Positions 6,273 through 7,952 of a DNA stretch of 7,952 nucleotides are shown one piece after another (position 1 is the first letter of the stretch; each line of letters begins with the position of its first letter). The notes beneath the pieces are model-generated. The model was not told the DNA's origin. It searched no databases and saw only the letters and a list, made by a program, of their open reading frames with translations. This DNA is from Verrucomicrobiota bacterium. Lineage in GTDB: Bacteria > Verrucomicrobiota > Verrucomicrobiia > Opitutales > Opitutaceae. The position numbers were made by a program, and so were the translations under genes. The stretch spans positions 1 to 7,952 of the forward strand of contig JAEZUE010000023.1 in NCBI GenBank assembly GCA_023443455.1, read 5' to 3'.

Positions 6273-6282
6273 ACGGCCGCCG
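6264..6282. other. Perfect 7-bp hairpin downstream of yqeY
   Basis: CGGCGGC (6264-6270) and GCCGCCG (6276-6282) form a perfect stem with a 5-base loop, 42 bases after the yqeY stop. There is no T-run on the minus-strand side, so it is at best a weak terminator. It overlaps the candidate -35 element of the next gene. Confidence 0.4.
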
Positions 6283-6323
6283 CGAGCGACCCGCCACCGC
6301 ATACGTCGGTTGTCAGCCCCCCC

Positions 6324-6773
6324 TCAGGGAAGTCTGGTCTGGAGCAGCTTGCTCACCGCGCCGAAATCGATGAGTCCGGCCTCGGGGTGCTTCTTGAGCG
6401 CGCCCATCACCTTGCCCATCTCCTTCTTCGACTGCGCTCCAGTCTCCGCGATGACCGCATCGACGAGCGCGACGAGCTTCGCCTCGTCCAAACCCTGCGG
6501 CAGATATTTCTCGAGCAGCGCGATCTCGACCCCATTGGCCGCCGCCAGCTCGGCCCGGCCACCCTTCTCGAAATCGACCTTCGCCTCGGCGAGGGTCTTC
6601 ACATTCTTGCGCAACGTCGCGACGACGAGCGCATCGTCGATCGGTTTGTTCTGGTCCATCGAAGCGCGCTGGATCGCGGCATCGGCCGTGCGCAGGCAGG
6701 TCGCCGTGGTGGATTCACGGGCCTTGAGGGCGGTGACGATGTCGGAGCGGAGTTGTTCGTAGATCGAGGCCAT
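6324..6773 (-). CDS. yqeY: GatB/YqeY domain protein
   Basis: A 149-residue protein, the normal length for YqeY, which corresponds to the C-terminal tRNA-contacting domain of the GatB amidotransferase subunit as a free-standing protein. Its biological role is not settled; a link to tRNA or translation is assumed from the GatB similarity. Family blocks seen are IYEQLRSDIVTALKARE (4-20), LRKNVKTLAEAKVDFEKGGR (54-73), EIALLEKYLPQGLDE (83-97) and SKKEMGKVMGALKKHPEAG (115-133), the last being the hallmark. ATG 6773 is chosen because MASIYEQLRSD aligns with the usual N-terminus; the frame stays open upstream only to a TTG at 6815. There is no Shine-Dalgarno site. The gene lies 46 bases after the TonB-C gene stop and may share its transcript. 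Confidence 0.92.
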   Translation of the reverse strand: MASIYEQLRSDIVTALKARESTTATCLRTADAAIQRASMDQNKPIDDALVVATLRKNVKTLAEAKVDFEKGGRAELAAANGVEIALLEKYLPQGLDEAKLVALVDAVIAETGAQSKKEMGKVMGALKKHPEAGLIDFGAVSKLLQTRLP

Positions 6774-6819
6774 GAGGGTGAAACGTTGACAGGGAAAACG
6801 GTGCGGCAGGGGCAAAGAC

Positions 6820-7302
6820 TCAGTTCTTCTCTTCAGACGACTCCGCCGCGGACGGCGTCCCGGCCCCGGCGACCGGGCGCGCCCCGTCGGGCAGAAACTC
6901 GAACCGATGCACCACCTTGGTCGTGACGCCCTGCTGGTGTTTGAGCGCCGGGATGAAGATCGAGCGTTCGACCGCCCGCTCGGCAGCCTTTGCGAAGGCG
7001 CGATCGGTCGCCTCGATGCACTGTACTTCGGCGGGCACTCCGGTGGCTTTGACCAGAAATGCGACCGTCGCGAACCCCGTCTGCCCCCAAGCCTTCATCG
7101 ACTTCGGGTATTCGAGCCGCGCCAACGCGCCCGGAAACGCCGGCCTGTCGGGCACCAGAGTCGGGTCGTAGCGCTTGCTGAAACGCGCCTCACGCTTGTA
7201 GGGCACCGGCGTCGGACCCGAATCGGATTTCGCCGAGACGGCACCGGTGAAAGCTGCAACCAGAAGAGCAAAGAGGATGTGACGGAAGAACACTCGAGTC
7301 AT
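6820..7302 (-). CDS. Small secreted TonB-C (energy-transducer-like) domain protein
   Basis: A 160-residue protein with a Sec-type signal peptide: MTR, then a hydrophobic core (VFFRHILFALLVAAFTG), then AVSA with cleavage likely after residue 24. The mature part has a short Pro-rich linker and a TonB-C-like domain at about 64-142: LEYPKSMKAWGQTGFATVAF, then AAERAVERSIFIPALKHQQG and TTKVVHRFEFLP. The tail (about 143-160) is Ala/Ser/Glu-rich and looks disordered. Unlike true TonB it has no lasting membrane anchor if the signal peptide is cut, so it may be a periplasmic or envelope adaptor. ATG 7302 is chosen because it places the signal peptide at the N-terminus; an in-frame ATG at 7407 would bury it behind 35 residues. 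No Shine-Dalgarno site is seen. yqeY follows after 46 bases. Confidence 0.85.
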   Translation of the reverse strand: MTRVFFRHILFALLVAAFTGAVSAKSDSGPTPVPYKREARFSKRYDPTLVPDRPAFPGALARLEYPKSMKAWGQTGFATVAFLVKATGVPAEVQCIEATDRAFAKAAERAVERSIFIPALKHQQGVTTKVVHRFEFLPDGARPVAGAGTPSAAESSEEKN

Positions 7303-7413
7303 GCCGATGCCGGTTTGAAGGAGGACCGCCGCGTCCGCAAGGCTTCGGTCCCACGGCCCGAAATTCTCCCCGGCCGCCTCCGGCACCGCGGGGTCGATGT
7401 TCCCCATCTTAAC

Positions 7414-7444
7414 GGGTCAAACCCTAATGTCTGTGGTTTTACCA
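7414..7444 (-). promoter_or_regulatory. Paired GGT-N3-ACC dyads, possible operator
   Basis: Two 11-bp dyads, GGGTCAAACCC (7414-7424) and TGGTTTTACCA (7434-7444), share the core GGT-N3-ACC and have centres exactly 20 bp apart, about two helical turns. They lie in a locally AT-richer stretch 112-142 bases upstream of the secreted TonB-C gene start. A TATGGT on the minus strand (7446-7441) overlaps the second dyad and could be a -10 box, but no good -35 is seen. A dimeric repressor or activator pair is a reasonable inference, not shown. Confidence 0.4.
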
Positions 7445-7471
7445 TAGTTCCCCCCTGAAGCGCCGAAGACT

Positions 7472-7515
7472 GTGGCGGAGTCCGCTACCTCGGAGCGATC
7501 CGGACACGAAGTCCG
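7472..7515. repeat. REP-like element: two adjacent short dyads
   Basis: GTGGCGGA (7472-7479) and TCCGCTAC (7481-7488) form an 8-bp dyad with one mismatch. CGGAC (7501-7505) and GTCCG (7511-7515) form a second one with a 5-base loop. The arrangement looks like the short palindromic intergenic repeats scattered through many GC-rich genomes; I recall similar text from Verrucomicrobiota spacers, but copy number cannot be judged from one window. Confidence 0.5.
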
Positions 7516-7617
7516 ACCTTACCGCAGGCGGGCTGCAGTGACCGGTGGTCTGCCGACGGCGGGCGGATCGACATGGGGGTCAGCTCCGGGCGTGGGGGCG
7601 CGGGCGGAGCCGGGGAC

Positions 7618-7652
7618 CGCAGGCAGGGACGCCTGCGCCACGCGTTGGCGTG
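7618..7652. repeat. REP-like element: tandem hairpins with GCAGGC/GCCTGC
   Basis: CGCAGGC (7618-7624) pairs perfectly with GCCTGCG (7631-7637) around AGGGAC. Directly after it CACGC (7639-7643) pairs with GCGTG (7648-7652) around the tetraloop GTTG. Two perfect hairpins separated by one base, in a gene-free region, suggest a mobile palindromic repeat rather than a gene-specific signal. Confidence 0.55.
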
Positions 7653-7670
7653 CCGACCGAGTGTGGCGCC

Positions 7671-7719
7671 GGCCTCCGGGTCGACGAGGTCGGGCCAGAT
7701 CGGCGTTCTGGCCTCCGGG
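7671..7719. repeat. Direct repeat GGCCTCCGGG with an intervening hairpin
   Basis: GGCCTCCGGG occurs at 7671-7680 and 7710-7719 (39-bp period). GGCCAG (7693-7698) pairs with CTGGCC (7708-7713) around a 9-base loop and overlaps the second copy. It is probably part of the same cluster of palindromic intergenic repeats that starts near 7472. Confidence 0.45.
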
Positions 7720-7769
7720 GCCGAGCGGCTTCCGGGTTAGGGCGCGTTAGCACGCATCAGCCCAAATTC

Positions 7770-7950
7770 AGCAGTTGGACACAGAGGGCTCAGAGGCAAG
7801 GCACGAGAGCACAGAGAGTTCGGAGAGAAAATGGTTCGTCGCGCGGTTCACCTCTGGGGTGAGTGTACCAACTCGCGGCGTAATATTGCCAAACATCTCT
7901 CCGTGTTCTCCTTCCGGCTCTCCTCTGCCTCTGTGACCTGTCCGAACTGC
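7770..7950. repeat. About 180-bp imperfect inverted repeat with purine-rich CACAGAG-type arms
   Basis: The left end reads GCAGTTGGACA (7771-7781). The reverse complement of the right end reads GCAGTTCGGACA (7949-7938). Inside, the left arm (to about 7829) is almost all purine plus C on the plus strand, with CACAGAGGG, CAGAGG, CACAGAGAG and CGGAGAGA. The right arm read backwards gives CACAGAGG, CAGAGG, GAACACGGAGAGA. The core (about 7836-7880) is again self-complementary: TCACC (7848-7852) with GGTGA (7858-7862), and GTCGCGCGGTT facing AACTCGCGGC. The whole could fold into one long hairpin. It codes for nothing recognisable. It may be a MITE-like element or a pair of inverted dispersed repeats, and the right end is close to the window edge. 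Confidence 0.6.
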
Positions 7951-7952
7951 CG

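Noticed and set aside
5960..6323. Toxin-antitoxin pair built on the RHH-like gene
   Set aside because: No second small gene with a ribosome site or toxin motif lies beside it; the flanking spacers of 124 and 167 bases hold none.
7303..7407. Upstream ATG (7407) as start of the secreted TonB-C protein
   Set aside because: It would put 35 residues before the signal peptide and make secretion unlikely.
7472..7720. CRISPR array
   Set aside because: The repeats are different palindromes of unequal length and spacing, not a regularly repeated unit.
7472..7862. Short plus-strand open frames in the right-hand spacer
   Set aside because: They translate palindromic repeats, are Arg/Gly/Pro-rich and have no start signals.

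Overview
The window is very GC-rich, bacterial and chromosomal. I infer a member of the Verrucomicrobiota, probably Opitutaceae-like. The reasons are the PEGA plus TonB-C protein, a guanylate kinase of the type I remember from Opitutales, rare Shine-Dalgarno sites, and spacers full of hairpins and degenerate CACAGAG-type repeats. No rRNA or tRNA gene marks the lineage, so this is an inference from gene style.

Layout. Positions 1-1512 (+) hold the 3' part of a membrane-anchored protein: Pro/Ala linker, one transmembrane helix, coiled coil, three PEGA-like repeats and a TonB-type C-terminal domain. It is closed by a strong intrinsic terminator at 1531-1564. Positions 1565-2187 hold no intact gene, but contain a decayed, frameshifted C-terminal remnant of a DDE transposase (about 1735-1993). 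Every intact gene after that lies on the minus strand. Read in transcription order from high to low coordinates these are: a small secreted TonB-C protein (7302-6820), a YqeY/GatB-like protein (6773-6324), a small ribbon-helix-helix-like protein (6199-5960), the tRNA methylthiotransferase MiaB (5792-4404), a six-helix membrane protein of unknown function (4385-3846) and guanylate kinase (3827-3228). After a 572-base spacer with no convincing gene comes a GlcG/HbpS-like protein (2655-2188).

The tightest cluster is miaB, membrane protein and gmk, with gaps of about 18 bases, which is probably one transcription unit. It joins tRNA modification and nucleotide metabolism; nothing else in the window looks like a dedicated pathway. 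The two TonB-C proteins lie at opposite ends, on opposite strands, and are not neighbours.

The right end (7303-7952) has no gene. It holds a pair of matched short dyads exactly 20 bp apart (possible operator), a cluster of REP-like hairpins, and a roughly 180-bp imperfect inverted repeat with purine-rich arms. These are the least explained parts of the window. I found no CRISPR array, phage module, defence system or clearly new multi-gene system.
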